DNA from: Pilimelia columellifera
GTDB lineage: Bacteria > Actinomycetota > Actinomycetes > Mycobacteriales > Micromonosporaceae
NCBI RefSeq assembly: GCF_039532605.1
Contig: NZ_BAAARY010000010.1
Span: forward strand, 62,001 to 126,000
Direction: 5' to 3'
Length of the DNA stretch: 64,000 bases
Part shown: piece after piece, positions 8,276 to 16,133 of the stretch
Position numbering within the stretch: the first letter of the stretch is position 1
How the letters are laid out: each line of letters opens with the position of its first letter
Made by a program: the position numbers and the translations under genes
The notes under the pieces: model-generated
Database searches by the model: none
What the model saw: the letters and a program-made list of their open reading frames with translations, nothing else
Told to the model about the DNA's origin: nothing

Positions 8276-9799
8276 ATGTTCCTCAGCAAAGAGAAGCGCA
8301 AGGTCATCGCGATGTCGTTGGCCTCGGCTGGGATCGTTTTGGGCGTCGGCACCGCCGCATACGCCACGGTGCCCGACAGCCGCACGGGAGTGATCACAGG
8401 CTGCCGGCACAAGATCACTGGCGCGCTGCGCGTTATCGACTACCAGGCTGGCAAGCGCTGCGTCAGCACCGAGAAGACGATCAACTGGAACAACCGCGGC
8501 CCGGCCGGCCCCGCCGGACCAGCCGGCGCCAAGGGCGCGACCGGTGCCACCGGTTCCACCGGTGCTCAAGGTGAGAAGGGCGACACGGGGGCAGTCGGCG
8601 CTCAGGGCGAGAAGGGCGACACGGGGGCAGCCGGCGCTCAGGGCGAGAAGGGTGACACGGGCGCAGCTGGTGCTCAAGGCGCCACGGGTGACACCGGCGC
8701 CGCTGGTGCGACCGGCGCGACCGGCGCCCAGGGTGAGAGGGGCGACCGCGGGGACAAGGGCGACACGGGGGCCGCCGGCGCTCAAGGTGCGACCGGTGCT
8801 GCTGGTGTGCAGGGCGAGAAGGGCGACCGCGGGGACAAGGGCGACACGGGAGCGGCTGGCGCTCAGGGCGAGAAGGGTGACACGGGCGCAGTTGGTGCTC
8901 AAGGCGCCAACGGTGCGACCGGTGCTGCTGGTGCGCAGGGCGAGAAGGGCGACCGCGGGGACAAGGGCGACACCGGCGCGGCTGGCGCCCAGGGCGAGAA
9001 GGGCGACACCGGCGAAAAGGGCGACACCGGCGCGGTCGGCGTTCAAGGCGCCACCGGTGAGAAGGGTGACATCGGTGCGACCGGTGCGACCGGTGCGGCT
9101 GGGGTCCAGGGTGAGAACGGCGACACGGGCGCGACCGGCGCCAGCGGCGAGAAGGGCGACACCGGCGCGGTCGGCGCCCAAGGCGAGAGGGGTCTTCAGG
9201 GCCTCCAGGGCGTTCCTGGAACTCAGGGTGAGAAGGGCGACACCGGCGAAACCGGCGCCCAAGGCGAGAAGGGCGACACCGGCGCTGAGGGCCTTCAGGG
9301 TTTGCAGGGTGTTCCGGGGGCACAGGGCCTTCAGGGTGTGCCCGGCGTCCAGGGGGATAAGGGCGAAGCCGGCGCGACCGGCGCCCAGGGCACTCAGGGC
9401 GCCCAGGGCGAGAAGGGTGACACTGGCGCCGTTGGCGCGACCGGGGCCGCTGGCGCCCAGGGCGAGAAGGGCGACACCGGATCTCCGGGGCCCGCTGGCC
9501 CGACGGGTCCGGCCGGCCCCGCTGGTCCGGCGGGGGCGTCGTTCTCGATCACTAAGGTCGTGGGCGCTGAGGTGACCGTGGGCACCAACACGGCCGCGAC
9601 CGTGAGCTGCACGACCGGCACCTTCCCAGTGTTCGGCGGGTACGACATGACGGCTGGCCAACTCGGCCATCTCACGTTGAACACGTCTCAGGCGAACGAA
9701 GCCGACGCGACCCACCAGTCGTGGCGTTTCTCTTGGACGAAGACCAACGGCTCGCCGAAGTTGAAGCCGTTCGTGTTCTGCGCGCCGTTGCCGTCCTGA
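8276..9799 (+). CDS. Secreted collagen-like protein (about 115 Gly-X-Y triplets)
   Basis: 507 residues from the ATG at 8276, preceded by AAAGGAG. Residues 1-30 form a signal peptide ending GTAAYA. A short domain with VPDSRTGVITGC and LRVIDYQAG plus a second cysteine (residues 31-72) is typical of actinobacterial collagen-like proteins. Residues 75-421 are an almost unbroken collagen-type Gly-X-Y tract, dominated by GEKGDTGA, GATGAT and GDRGDKGD units, with Gln-rich GLQGLQGVPG units near its end. Residues 422-507 form a non-collagen C-terminal domain with two cysteines. There is no LPXTG or lipobox, so release or cell-surface retention by another route is likely. Such proteins form triple helices in other bacteria; adhesion or matrix roles here are inference. 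Confidence 0.93.
   Translation: MFLSKEKRKVIAMSLASAGIVLGVGTAAYATVPDSRTGVITGCRHKITGALRVIDYQAGKRCVSTEKTINWNNRGPAGPAGPAGAKGATGATGSTGAQGEKGDTGAVGAQGEKGDTGAAGAQGEKGDTGAAGAQGATGDTGAAGATGATGAQGERGDRGDKGDTGAAGAQGATGAAGVQGEKGDRGDKGDTGAAGAQGEKGDTGAVGAQGANGATGAAGAQGEKGDRGDKGDTGAAGAQGEKGDTGEKGDTGAVGVQGATGEKGDIGATGATGAAGVQGENGDTGATGASGEKGDTGAVGAQGERGLQGLQGVPGTQGEKGDTGETGAQGEKGDTGAEGLQGLQGVPGAQGLQGVPGVQGDKGEAGATGAQGTQGAQGEKGDTGAVGATGAAGAQGEKGDTGSPGPAGPTGPAGPAGPAGASFSITKVVGAEVTVGTNTAATVSCTTGTFPVFGGYDMTAGQLGHLTLNTSQANEADATHQSWRFSWTKTNGSPKLKPFVFCAPLPS
8495..9535 (+). repeat. Internal coding repeats of the collagen-like gene
   Basis: Short nine-base based direct repeats such as GGCGAGAAGGGCGACAC recur many times and encode GEKGDT. 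Larger blocks repeat too: the unit encoding GEKGDRGDKGDTGAAGAQ occurs near 8815 and 8939. Synonymous changes between copies indicate the tract expanded by duplication and then drifted. Such tracts are prone to length change by recombination or slippage. Confidence 0.9.
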
Positions 9800-9820
9800 G
9801 CCAAGTGCCTTCTGAACGAA

Positions 9821-9868
9821 CTGAACGAGGGTGGGCCCCGGCGGAAGCCGGGGCCCACCCTCGTTCAG
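9821..9868 (+). terminator. Perfect 21-bp hairpin after the collagen-like gene
   Basis: Arms 9821-9841 and 9848-9868 are exact reverse complements with the six-base loop CGGAAG. It lies 21 bp after the stop codon at 9799. No T-run follows, but the stem is the strongest in the window and fits an intrinsic terminator of actinobacterial type. Confidence 0.85.
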
Positions 9869-9980
9869 CCGATGGTTCATGCCCTTTGAGTCCCGGTAGG
9901 CGCCGATCTGGCCGACACGCCAGCATCATCACTCTCCGTAGGATTTGAGGTAGATGGTTGACGACTCAGGAGGAGCACCC

Positions 9981-10487
9981 GTGACTGTTACCGCTCAGGT
10001 CCCCGCCGCTGGCCGCGCTCTCCGTCGTCCGGTCAAGCTGGCGGCGGCCGGCCTGACGTTGGCTGCCGTGGGTGCCGTGGCCGGCTGGCAGGCGCCGGCA
10101 GCCATGTCCCGTCTCAACACCGCCGAGTATCTCGGGGCCTCGGCCGAGACGCTGGCAGGGGATCTCAACTGTGTCGGCTACCGCAAGGACGCGAAGAAGG
10201 ACGAGTCGGTCTACCGATACGCCGACCGGGGCACCTGCGCGCTGGGCGACGCGGCCGTCACGGTGACCACCTTCCGTACCGTCGCCGAGGGTGAAGCCTT
10301 CGCGACGATGATGAACGGCATCATCCCGCTGCTGCACCCGACCTGGAGCGGCGCGGCCACAGCGGCCGGGGACGGCTGGAACGTGGCGGAGTCGGCGAAC
10401 CTGTCGGCCAAGGTCGCCGAGGATGTCGTGATCCGGCTGGGCGCCGGTGCGGTGCGGGTCATCCCTACCAGTCGGCCGCCGGGCTGA
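9981..10487 (+). CDS. Membrane-anchored extracytoplasmic protein of unknown function
   Basis: 168 residues from the GTG at 9981, chosen because AGGAGG lies seven bases upstream; an in-frame ATG at 9954 would add nine residues. Residues 15-40 are hydrophobic after a basic cluster (LRRPVKLAAAGLTLAAVGAV), giving a signal anchor or uncleaved signal peptide. The remainder is a small exported domain with two cysteines (LNCVGYRK and GTCALGDA) that may form a disulfide. I recognise no family. It ends just before the convergent msrA gene. Confidence 0.7.
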   Translation: MTVTAQVPAAGRALRRPVKLAAAGLTLAAVGAVAGWQAPAAMSRLNTAEYLGASAETLAGDLNCVGYRKDAKKDESVYRYADRGTCALGDAAVTVTTFRTVAEGEAFATMMNGIIPLLHPTWSGAATAAGDGWNVAESANLSAKVAEDVVIRLGAGAVRVIPTSRPPG

Positions 10488-10492
10488 TTTGC

Positions 10493-11092
10493 TCAGCCGC
10501 CACCCTGTGCGACTCCGATGCTGCAGGTCATCCCGTTGGGGCCGTGGTTGCAGTATCCGCCCGGGTTCTTGTGCAGGTACTGCTGGTGGTGCTCCTCGGC
10601 GTAGTGGAACCGCGCCAGCGGCGCGATCTCGGTGGTGATCGGTCCGAGCCCGGCGGCGGCGACGACGGGCGCGAACGCGTCCCGGGACGATCGGGCCAGC
10701 TCGGCCTGTCGCTCGCTGGTGGTGTAGATCGCTGACCGGTACTGGCTGCCGACGTCGTTGCCCTGCCGATCGCCCTGGGTGGGGTCGTGGTTTTCCCAGA
10801 ACGCCTTGAGGATCCGCTCGTAGCTGGTGGCGGCTGGGTCGAAGACAATCTGGACGACCTCCGCGTGCCCGGTGCCGCCGCCGCACACCGACCGGTAGTC
10901 GGGGTCGGGGGCGTGACCGCCGGCGTATCCGGCTGCGGTGCTGACGACGCCGGGGAGCTGCCAGAAGATCCGTTCGGCGCCCCAGAAGCAGCCCATGCCG
11001 ACCACGGCGGTCTCGTGGTCCTCGGGCCAGGGGCCGGTCAGCGGTTGGCCGAGAACCGGGTGGGTGGCGGGGGTGTGGTGGTTGCCGAACAT
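10493..11092 (-). CDS. msrA: Peptide-methionine (S)-S-oxide reductase MsrA
   Basis: 199 residues. It reduces methionine-S-sulfoxide in oxidised proteins. The catalytic motif GMGCFWGAE contains Cys35. The regions AGYAGG, TGHAEVVQIVFDP and YRSAIYTTS are characteristic. C-terminal cysteines in GGYCNHGPNGMTC can act as resolving cysteines. The ATG at 11092 is preferred because GGAG lies seven bases upstream; a codon 11 positions earlier would remove that site. It is divergent from the ArsR-like regulator gene at 11186, and a 13-bp inverted repeat lies between them. Confidence 0.95.
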   Translation of the reverse strand: MFGNHHTPATHPVLGQPLTGPWPEDHETAVVGMGCFWGAERIFWQLPGVVSTAAGYAGGHAPDPDYRSVCGGGTGHAEVVQIVFDPAATSYERILKAFWENHDPTQGDRQGNDVGSQYRSAIYTTSERQAELARSSRDAFAPVVAAAGLGPITTEIAPLARFHYAEEHHQQYLHKNPGGYCNHGPNGMTCSIGVAQGGG

Positions 11093-11133
11093 GGCTGTGC
11101 TCCTTTCCGTGCCGACGCCAAGCATGCCTCACA

Positions 11134-11173
11134 AATTCCACAAGGACTCTTGTACGAGACTCCTTGTGGAATT
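11134..11173. promoter_or_regulatory. 13-bp inverted repeat, probable operator
   Basis: AATTCCACAAGGA (11134-11146) and TCCTTGTGGAATT (11161-11173) are exact reverse complements separated by 14 bp. The sequence is AT-richer than its surroundings and lies in the 93-bp divergent interval between msrA and the ArsR-like gene, ending 12 bp before that gene's ATG. This is the position and symmetry expected for an autoregulatory operator. Confidence 0.65.
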
Positions 11174-11185
11174 ACGCTCGGGCTC

Positions 11186-11758
11186 ATGTCCGAACCCAGA
11201 CGCCTGCGTCTCACCGACCCGGCCGCCATGCGCGCCCTCGGCCACCCCACCCGGCTCCGGCTGCTCGGCGAGCTGCGCACCCACGGTCCGCAGAGCGTCG
11301 GCGCGCTCAGCGCCCTCGTCGACGAGGCGGTCGGGTCCGTCAGCTACCACCTGGGCACGCTCGCCCGGCACGGCTTCGTCGAGCCAGCCCCCGAACTCGC
11401 CCGGGACCGTCGCGAGAGCTGGTGGCGGGCCGCCCACGCCAGCACCGAGTTCGAGCCTCTGGACGCGCACGGCGACCCGGAACGCCAGCTGGCCATGACC
11501 GTGCTGCGTCGGGCCATCCTCGCCGGCTATCTCGACAGCCTTGAGAAGGCCCTCGCGGCGGAGCCGACCCTGCCGTCGGAGTGGGTGCGGGCCAGCATCA
11601 GCGGCGACACCATGATCCACCTCACTGCCGACGAGCTGGCCGAGCTACGTGGCGAGCTGGAAGCCCTCGCCGAACGCTGGGACGCCCGCAGCGATTCCAG
11701 CCGTCCCGACGCGCGTCCGGTCGCGATGATCTACCACGCCTTCCGGACCGAGCCGTGA
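11186..11758 (+). CDS. ArsR-like winged-helix transcriptional regulator
   Basis: 190 residues. An N-terminal winged helix (RALGHPTRLRLLGELRTHG, then SVGALSALVDEAVGSVSYHLG) is typical of the HTH_20/ArsR-like group that lacks metal-binding cysteines. A C-terminal helical region of about 100 residues resembles regulators paired with MFS exporters. Its stop overlaps the GTG start of the MFS gene by the four bases GTGA, so the two are translationally coupled. It probably represses itself and the exporter through the inverted repeat at 11134-11173. The inducing ligand is unknown. Confidence 0.9.
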   Translation: MSEPRRLRLTDPAAMRALGHPTRLRLLGELRTHGPQSVGALSALVDEAVGSVSYHLGTLARHGFVEPAPELARDRRESWWRAAHASTEFEPLDAHGDPERQLAMTVLRRAILAGYLDSLEKALAAEPTLPSEWVRASISGDTMIHLTADELAELRGELEALAERWDARSDSSRPDARPVAMIYHAFRTEP

Positions 11759-13011
11759 CCGGCGCGCTGACCGCCCCGGCTGACACCACACCGGTCACCC
11801 CGGCCCGTCGTCCTGGCCCGCTGGTCGCGCTCATCGCCGCGCACGGCGCGTCGCTCACCGGCAACATGATCACGCTGGTCGCGCTGCCGCTGTACGTCCT
11901 CGCCGAGACCGGCTCGGCCGTCCTTACCGGCGTCGCCGGCGCGTTCGCCTTCGCGCCGGTCATCATCGGCGGCGTCTTCGGCGGCGTCGTGGTCGACCTT
12001 GTCGGTTACCGGCGGGCCAGCATCGTCGCCGATCTCGCGTCCGGGGCGACGATGGCGGTCATCCCGTTGGCGGCGCTCGTCGGCGGCCTGCCGATCTGGG
12101 CCGTCATCGCCCTGGTCTTCCTCTCCGGACTGCTCGACACGCCCGGCCAGACGGCCCGCGCCGCGCTGCTGCCCGACGCCGCCGCTCTGGCCGGCGTCCC
12201 GGTCGAGCGTGCGCTCGGGTTCTTCGGCGCCACCCACCGCGCGTCCTGGCTGGTTGGCGCTCCGCTGGCCGGGGCGCTCGTCGCGGTCGCCGGCGCCGAG
12301 ACCGCCATCGCCGTGGACGCCGCCACCTTCGCCGCCGCCGCGCTCGTCGTCGCGGCCTTCGTGCCGCGTGCCCTCCAACCCACCGTCGACGACGAGCCCG
12401 ACGCCGGCGGGTACTGGGCGGCGTTCGGGGCCGGCGTCCGGTTCGTCGCCCGGGACCCGCTGCTGCGGGCGATCGTGCTCCTGGTCGTCGTCACGAACCT
12501 GTTCGACGCCGCCAAGGCGAGTGTGCTGCTGCCGGTCGTCGCCAACGAGCGGCTCGGCGGCGCGGCGGCTCTCGGCCTGCTCGTCGGGGTCATGGGCGGC
12601 GGCGCGCTTATCGGGTCGCTGCTGTACGGGGCCGTCGGGCACCGGCTGCCGAAGCGGGCGACGCTGGTGCTGGCCTTCGTCATCGCCGGCCCGCCGCCCT
12701 TCCTGGCGTTGGCCGCCGGGTGGTCGCTGTGGCCGCTGGTCGGCGTCTTCGTCCTCGCCGGGTTCGCCGCCGGGGCGATCAATCCGCTGCTGGAGACCGC
12801 CGAGCTGGCCCGGGTGCCGGCGAACATGCGGGCGCGGGTGTTCGGCGCGGTCGGGGCCGGCTGCTGGGCGGCCATGCCGATCGGCGCCCTCGGGGCGGGC
12901 TTCGCCAGCGAGCGCTTCGGCGCCAGCGGCGTGCTGCTCGTCGCCGGTGCGCTGTACCTGCTCGTCGCGCTGACCCCGCTGATCGGCGCCCACTGGCGTC
13001 AGCTGCCCTGA
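11755..13011 (+). CDS. MFS transporter, drug-efflux type
   Basis: 418 residues starting at the GTG that overlaps the regulator stop. About 12 hydrophobic segments are visible. The N-terminal segment SLTGNMITLVALPLYVL and the loop GGVVVDLVGYRRASI between helices 2 and 3 match the conserved MFS arrangement of the DHA3/enterobactin-exporter-like group. The tight pairing with an ArsR-like regulator suggests export of a toxic or signalling small molecule. Substrate cannot be deduced. Confidence 0.9.
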   Translation: MTGALTAPADTTPVTPARRPGPLVALIAAHGASLTGNMITLVALPLYVLAETGSAVLTGVAGAFAFAPVIIGGVFGGVVVDLVGYRRASIVADLASGATMAVIPLAALVGGLPIWAVIALVFLSGLLDTPGQTARAALLPDAAALAGVPVERALGFFGATHRASWLVGAPLAGALVAVAGAETAIAVDAATFAAAALVVAAFVPRALQPTVDDEPDAGGYWAAFGAGVRFVARDPLLRAIVLLVVVTNLFDAAKASVLLPVVANERLGGAAALGLLVGVMGGGALIGSLLYGAVGHRLPKRATLVLAFVIAGPPPFLALAAGWSLWPLVGVFVLAGFAAGAINPLLETAELARVPANMRARVFGAVGAGCWAAMPIGALGAGFASERFGASGVLLVAGALYLLVALTPLIGAHWRQLP

Positions 13012-13057
13012 GCGGGCACGGCCGGCGACGGCACGACATGGCCGGGCCAGGCGGCGG

Positions 13058-13465
13058 TCAGCCCAGCGCGGCGCGCACCCGGGCGGCGGCCTCGGTCGCG
13101 TCCGCGTCGTCGGTGTAGCGGGTCCGGGGCCAGAAGAAGCCACGCAGCCCGTCCCCCCTGGTCCGGGGGACCACATGAGTGTGCAGGTGCGGCACCGACT
13201 GGGACACCCGGTTGTTCATGGCCACGAACGTCCCCCCGGCGCCCAGGCCCGCCTCGACGGCCGCCGCCACCCGCCGGACCAGCCCGAAGTACGGAGCCAG
13301 CTGCTGTTCGGGCAGGTCCGTGAGGACCGGCACATGTGCCCGCGGCACCACCAGCACATGGCCCTTGAACACCGGGCGGACGTCGAGGAACGCCACCCCG
13401 GCCGGCTCGTCGGCGACCCGGTGCGCCGGCGCGCCGGCCACGATCGCGCAGAAGACACACTCCAC
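13058..13465 (-). CDS. HIT family protein (nucleotide hydrolase/transferase)
   Basis: 135 residues from the GTG at 13465 (MECVFCAIVAG). The histidine-triad signature HLHTHVV has His93, His95 and His97. The N-terminal CVFCAI and a later histidine are typical of HIT proteins with a zinc site, although the second CxxC-like half is not complete. These enzymes hydrolyse nucleoside phosphoramidates or related AMP conjugates. The gene is convergent with the MFS gene (46 bp between stops) and divergent from the PLP enzyme gene. A longer frame reaching to 13582 overlaps that gene and is not favoured. Confidence 0.88.
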   Translation of the reverse strand: MECVFCAIVAGAPAHRVADEPAGVAFLDVRPVFKGHVLVVPRAHVPVLTDLPEQQLAPYFGLVRRVAAAVEAGLGAGGTFVAMNNRVSQSVPHLHTHVVPRTRGDGLRGFFWPRTRYTDDADATEAAARVRAALG

Positions 13466-13525
13466 AAGGCGCGACCCTAGGGGACCAGCGGGCGTCAGGT
13501 CCGTCCGCGGGCTAGCCTCGACGGC

Positions 13526-14665
13526 ATGACGTACGGCTTCGAGACTCTCGCGATCCACGCCGGCCAGGCGCCCGACCCGCACACCGGGGCGGTGATCCCA
13601 CCGATCTTCCAGACCTCAACCTACCTGCAGGACGGCGTCGGCAAGCCCCGGAAAGGCTACGAGTACAGCCGTTCGTCCAACCCGACCCGGGACGCCCTCC
13701 AGGAGTGTCTGGCCGCGCTCGAAGGCGGCCGGCGCGCGTTGGCGTTCGCCAGTGGACTGGCCGCCGAGGACACCCTGCTACGTACCGTCTGCCAGCCCGG
13801 CGACCACGTCGTCATCCCCGACGACGCCTACGGCGGCACCTACCGGCTGTTCGCCAAGGTCGCCGAGCGGTGGGGCGTGGACTGGACCGCCGCCGACGTC
13901 ACCGACATCGACGCCGTCCGGGCGGCGATCACCGCGCACACCCGGATCGTCTGGCTGGAGACGCCGACGAACCCGCTGCTCAACGTCGCCGACATCGCGG
14001 CCGTGGCGCAGCTCGCCCACGAACGTGAGGCGCTGTGCGTGGTCGACAACACCTTCGCCTCGCCGTACCTGCAACAGCCGCTGGCGCTCGGCGCGGACGT
14101 TGTCGTCCACTCGACCACCAAATACATCGGCGGGCACTCTGACGTCGTCGGCGGAGCGCTGGTCTTCGCCGACCAGGAGCTTGGCGCGCAGGTCGAGTTC
14201 CACCAGAACGCCATGGGCGCGATCAACGGCCCGTTCGACGCCTGGCTGACCCTGCGCGGCCTCAAGACCCTCGCGGTACGGATGGACCGGCACTGCGACA
14301 ACGCCGAGCGGGTCGTGGAGTTCCTCACCCGACACCCCAGGGTCGCCCAGGTGATCTATCCCGGACTGCCCGAGCACCCCAGCCACGGCACGGCCGTCAA
14401 GCAGATGCGCCGGATGGGCGGCATGGTGTCGTTCCGGGTCGTCGGCGGCGAGGCCGCGGCGGTCGACGTCTGCGAGCGCACCAAGGTGTTCCTGCTGGCC
14501 GAGTCGCTCGGCGGGGTCGAGTCGTTGATCGAGCACCCCGGACGGATGACGCACCTCAGCGCCGCCGGATCGCCCCTTGAAGTGCCCGCTGATCTCGTGC
14601 GACTGTCGGTGGGCATCGAGAACGTTGACGATCTGCTGGTCGACCTGTCGTCGGCGCTCGGCTGA
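13526..14665 (+). CDS. metB: Cystathionine gamma-synthase/gamma-lyase
   Basis: 379 residues of the Cys/Met-metabolism PLP family. The PLP lysine is Lys199 in HSTTKYIGGHSDVVGG. SRSSNPTRDALQE and LAFASGLAAEDTLL near the N terminus and ESLGGVESLIEHP near the C terminus are typical. Family members either make cystathionine from an activated homoserine plus cysteine (MetB) or cleave cystathionine to cysteine (gamma-lyase). Sequence alone does not separate these, and several actinobacterial enzymes do both. Its presence with cbs and before greA follows the order of M. tuberculosis Rv1077-Rv1079-Rv1080c, where the gene is named metB. Confidence 0.92.
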   Translation: MTYGFETLAIHAGQAPDPHTGAVIPPIFQTSTYLQDGVGKPRKGYEYSRSSNPTRDALQECLAALEGGRRALAFASGLAAEDTLLRTVCQPGDHVVIPDDAYGGTYRLFAKVAERWGVDWTAADVTDIDAVRAAITAHTRIVWLETPTNPLLNVADIAAVAQLAHEREALCVVDNTFASPYLQQPLALGADVVVHSTTKYIGGHSDVVGGALVFADQELGAQVEFHQNAMGAINGPFDAWLTLRGLKTLAVRMDRHCDNAERVVEFLTRHPRVAQVIYPGLPEHPSHGTAVKQMRRMGGMVSFRVVGGEAAAVDVCERTKVFLLAESLGGVESLIEHPGRMTHLSAAGSPLEVPADLVRLSVGIENVDDLLVDLSSALG

Positions 14666-14702
14666 AGGTCCCCGTCACTCCCAACTGAACAGGTAGGTGA
14701 GC

Positions 14703-16091
14703 ATGTCGGAGCCCGTGCCGACGTGGGTTGGCGCGACCGCCAAACAGATCTCCCGAGCGGTGCGGCGCGGCGACGCTTCGGCGACGCGGGTCGTCGTCGA
14801 CCATCTGGAGCACATCGCGGTGGCGGAGCCGATCGTCTCGGCGCTCCGGACGGTCCGCTCGGCGGCCGCCGTGGCTGAGGCGGAGAAGGTCGACGAGCAG
14901 CCTGACCTGGCGAATCTGCCGCTGGCCGGGGTGCCCGTAGTCGTCAAGGAGAACACCGCGGTCGCCGGGCTCCCGACCGGTCACGGCGTCAACGGCGCCG
15001 TCCAGCCGGTCGCCGAGCACGACCACGAGGTCGTCCGGCGGCTCCGCGGCGCGGGCGCGGTGGTCGTCGGGATCACCCGGATGCCCGAACTGGGGCTGTG
15101 GGCGGTCACCGACGACACGTCCGGGGCGACGCGCAACCCGTGGCGCACCGACCGGACCCCCGGCGGCTCGTCTGGCGGGTCGGCGGCGGCGGTCGCCTCT
15201 GGCATGGTCCCGATCGCCCACGGCAACGACGGCCTCGGCTCCATCCGCATTCCCGCGGCCTGCTGCGGGGTCGTCGGCGTCAAGCCCGGCAGCGGCGTTG
15301 TTCCCGCCGACGACGACACCGACGAGTGGTTCGGCATGGTCGAGCACGGCATTCTCGCCGGCTGCGTCGCCGACGCCGCGCTCGGCCTCGATGTCCTCGC
15401 CGGCCGAACGCCCACTCCGCTGAAGCCGCCCGGACGGCTGCGGGTGGCGGTGTCGCTGCGGTCGCCGGTCCCCGGGATCTGGCCGGACGCCGCGAACCGG
15501 GACGCGGTGACGACCGCAGCCCGGCTCCTGGTCGCCGCCGGCCACGACGCCGCGATCGGCGATCCGGGGTACGCCTCGGCGGCGTTGCGCAACGGCCCGC
15601 TGTGGTTCGCCGGCGCCCACCGCAAGATCCTCGATCTCGGCCTGGACGGCCGGCAGTTGCAGGCCCGCTCCCGGCGGCACGCCGCGGTCGGCGCGGCCAT
15701 GCTGCGGCTGGGCCTGGTACGTCAGGTCGACCGGGAACGTTGGCGGGCCCGGGCGCACGCCTTCTTCCCGTCCCGGCGCTTCGACGTGCTGCTCACCCCG
15801 GTCCTGGCGGCGCCGCTGCCCCGGGCCGGCGGCTGGGCGGCCGGCGGCTGGGCGGCGAACGTGGCCGCGTCGTTGCGGTACGCCCCGTACGCCGCGCCGT
15901 GGAACGTCGCCGGGCTGCCCGCGCTGAGCGTGCCGGTCGGCGTCGGAGCGGACCGGCTGCCGTTGGCGGTGCAGCTGGTCGGCCCGGCCGGCAGCGAACG
16001 GACGCTGCTGGCGTTGGCCGGCCAGCTTGAGCTGGCCAACCCGTGGCCCCGGCACGCGCCGACGTTCCCACGGGTGGCGTCGGCGCGGTAA
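14703..16091 (+). CDS. Amidase signature family hydrolase
   Basis: 462 residues from the ATG at 14703; a GTG two codons upstream is possible. The Ser-cisSer-Lys triad is intact: Lys82 in VPVVVKENT, the glycine/serine-rich TPGGSSGGSAAAVASG, and the nucleophile in GNDGLGSIRIPAACCG. Members hydrolyse amide bonds in diverse substrates. The length is at the lower end of the family. It lies between metB and ilvA on the same strand with short gaps. The substrate is not predictable, and nothing suggests GatA function in tRNA amidation, since gatB and gatC are absent. Confidence 0.9.
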   Translation: MSEPVPTWVGATAKQISRAVRRGDASATRVVVDHLEHIAVAEPIVSALRTVRSAAAVAEAEKVDEQPDLANLPLAGVPVVVKENTAVAGLPTGHGVNGAVQPVAEHDHEVVRRLRGAGAVVVGITRMPELGLWAVTDDTSGATRNPWRTDRTPGGSSGGSAAAVASGMVPIAHGNDGLGSIRIPAACCGVVGVKPGSGVVPADDDTDEWFGMVEHGILAGCVADAALGLDVLAGRTPTPLKPPGRLRVAVSLRSPVPGIWPDAANRDAVTTAARLLVAAGHDAAIGDPGYASAALRNGPLWFAGAHRKILDLGLDGRQLQARSRRHAAVGAAMLRLGLVRQVDRERWRARAHAFFPSRRFDVLLTPVLAAPLPRAGGWAAGGWAANVAASLRYAPYAAPWNVAGLPALSVPVGVGADRLPLAVQLVGPAGSERTLLALAGQLELANPWPRHAPTFPRVASAR

Positions 16092-16133
16092 GAGCCACTC
16101 GCGGTCCGCGGGTCGGGGTGGCACGATCACCCC

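Noticed and set aside
8147..9880. 577-residue minus-strand frame opposite the collagen-like gene, and a CRISPR-like look of the DNA repeats
   Set aside because: The frame is an antisense shadow of a repetitive GC-rich gene. The repeats are coding Gly-X-Y units with no constant repeat/spacer geometry, so no CRISPR array.
13466..13525. SAM or other sulfur riboswitch before the cystathionine gamma-synthase gene
   Set aside because: Only 60 bp separate the divergent starts, too short for a SAM riboswitch, and no conserved core is visible.
13466..13582. N-terminal extension of the HIT protein
   Set aside because: It would overlap the divergent PLP-enzyme gene and adds non-family sequence; the GTG at 13465 gives a normal HIT length.
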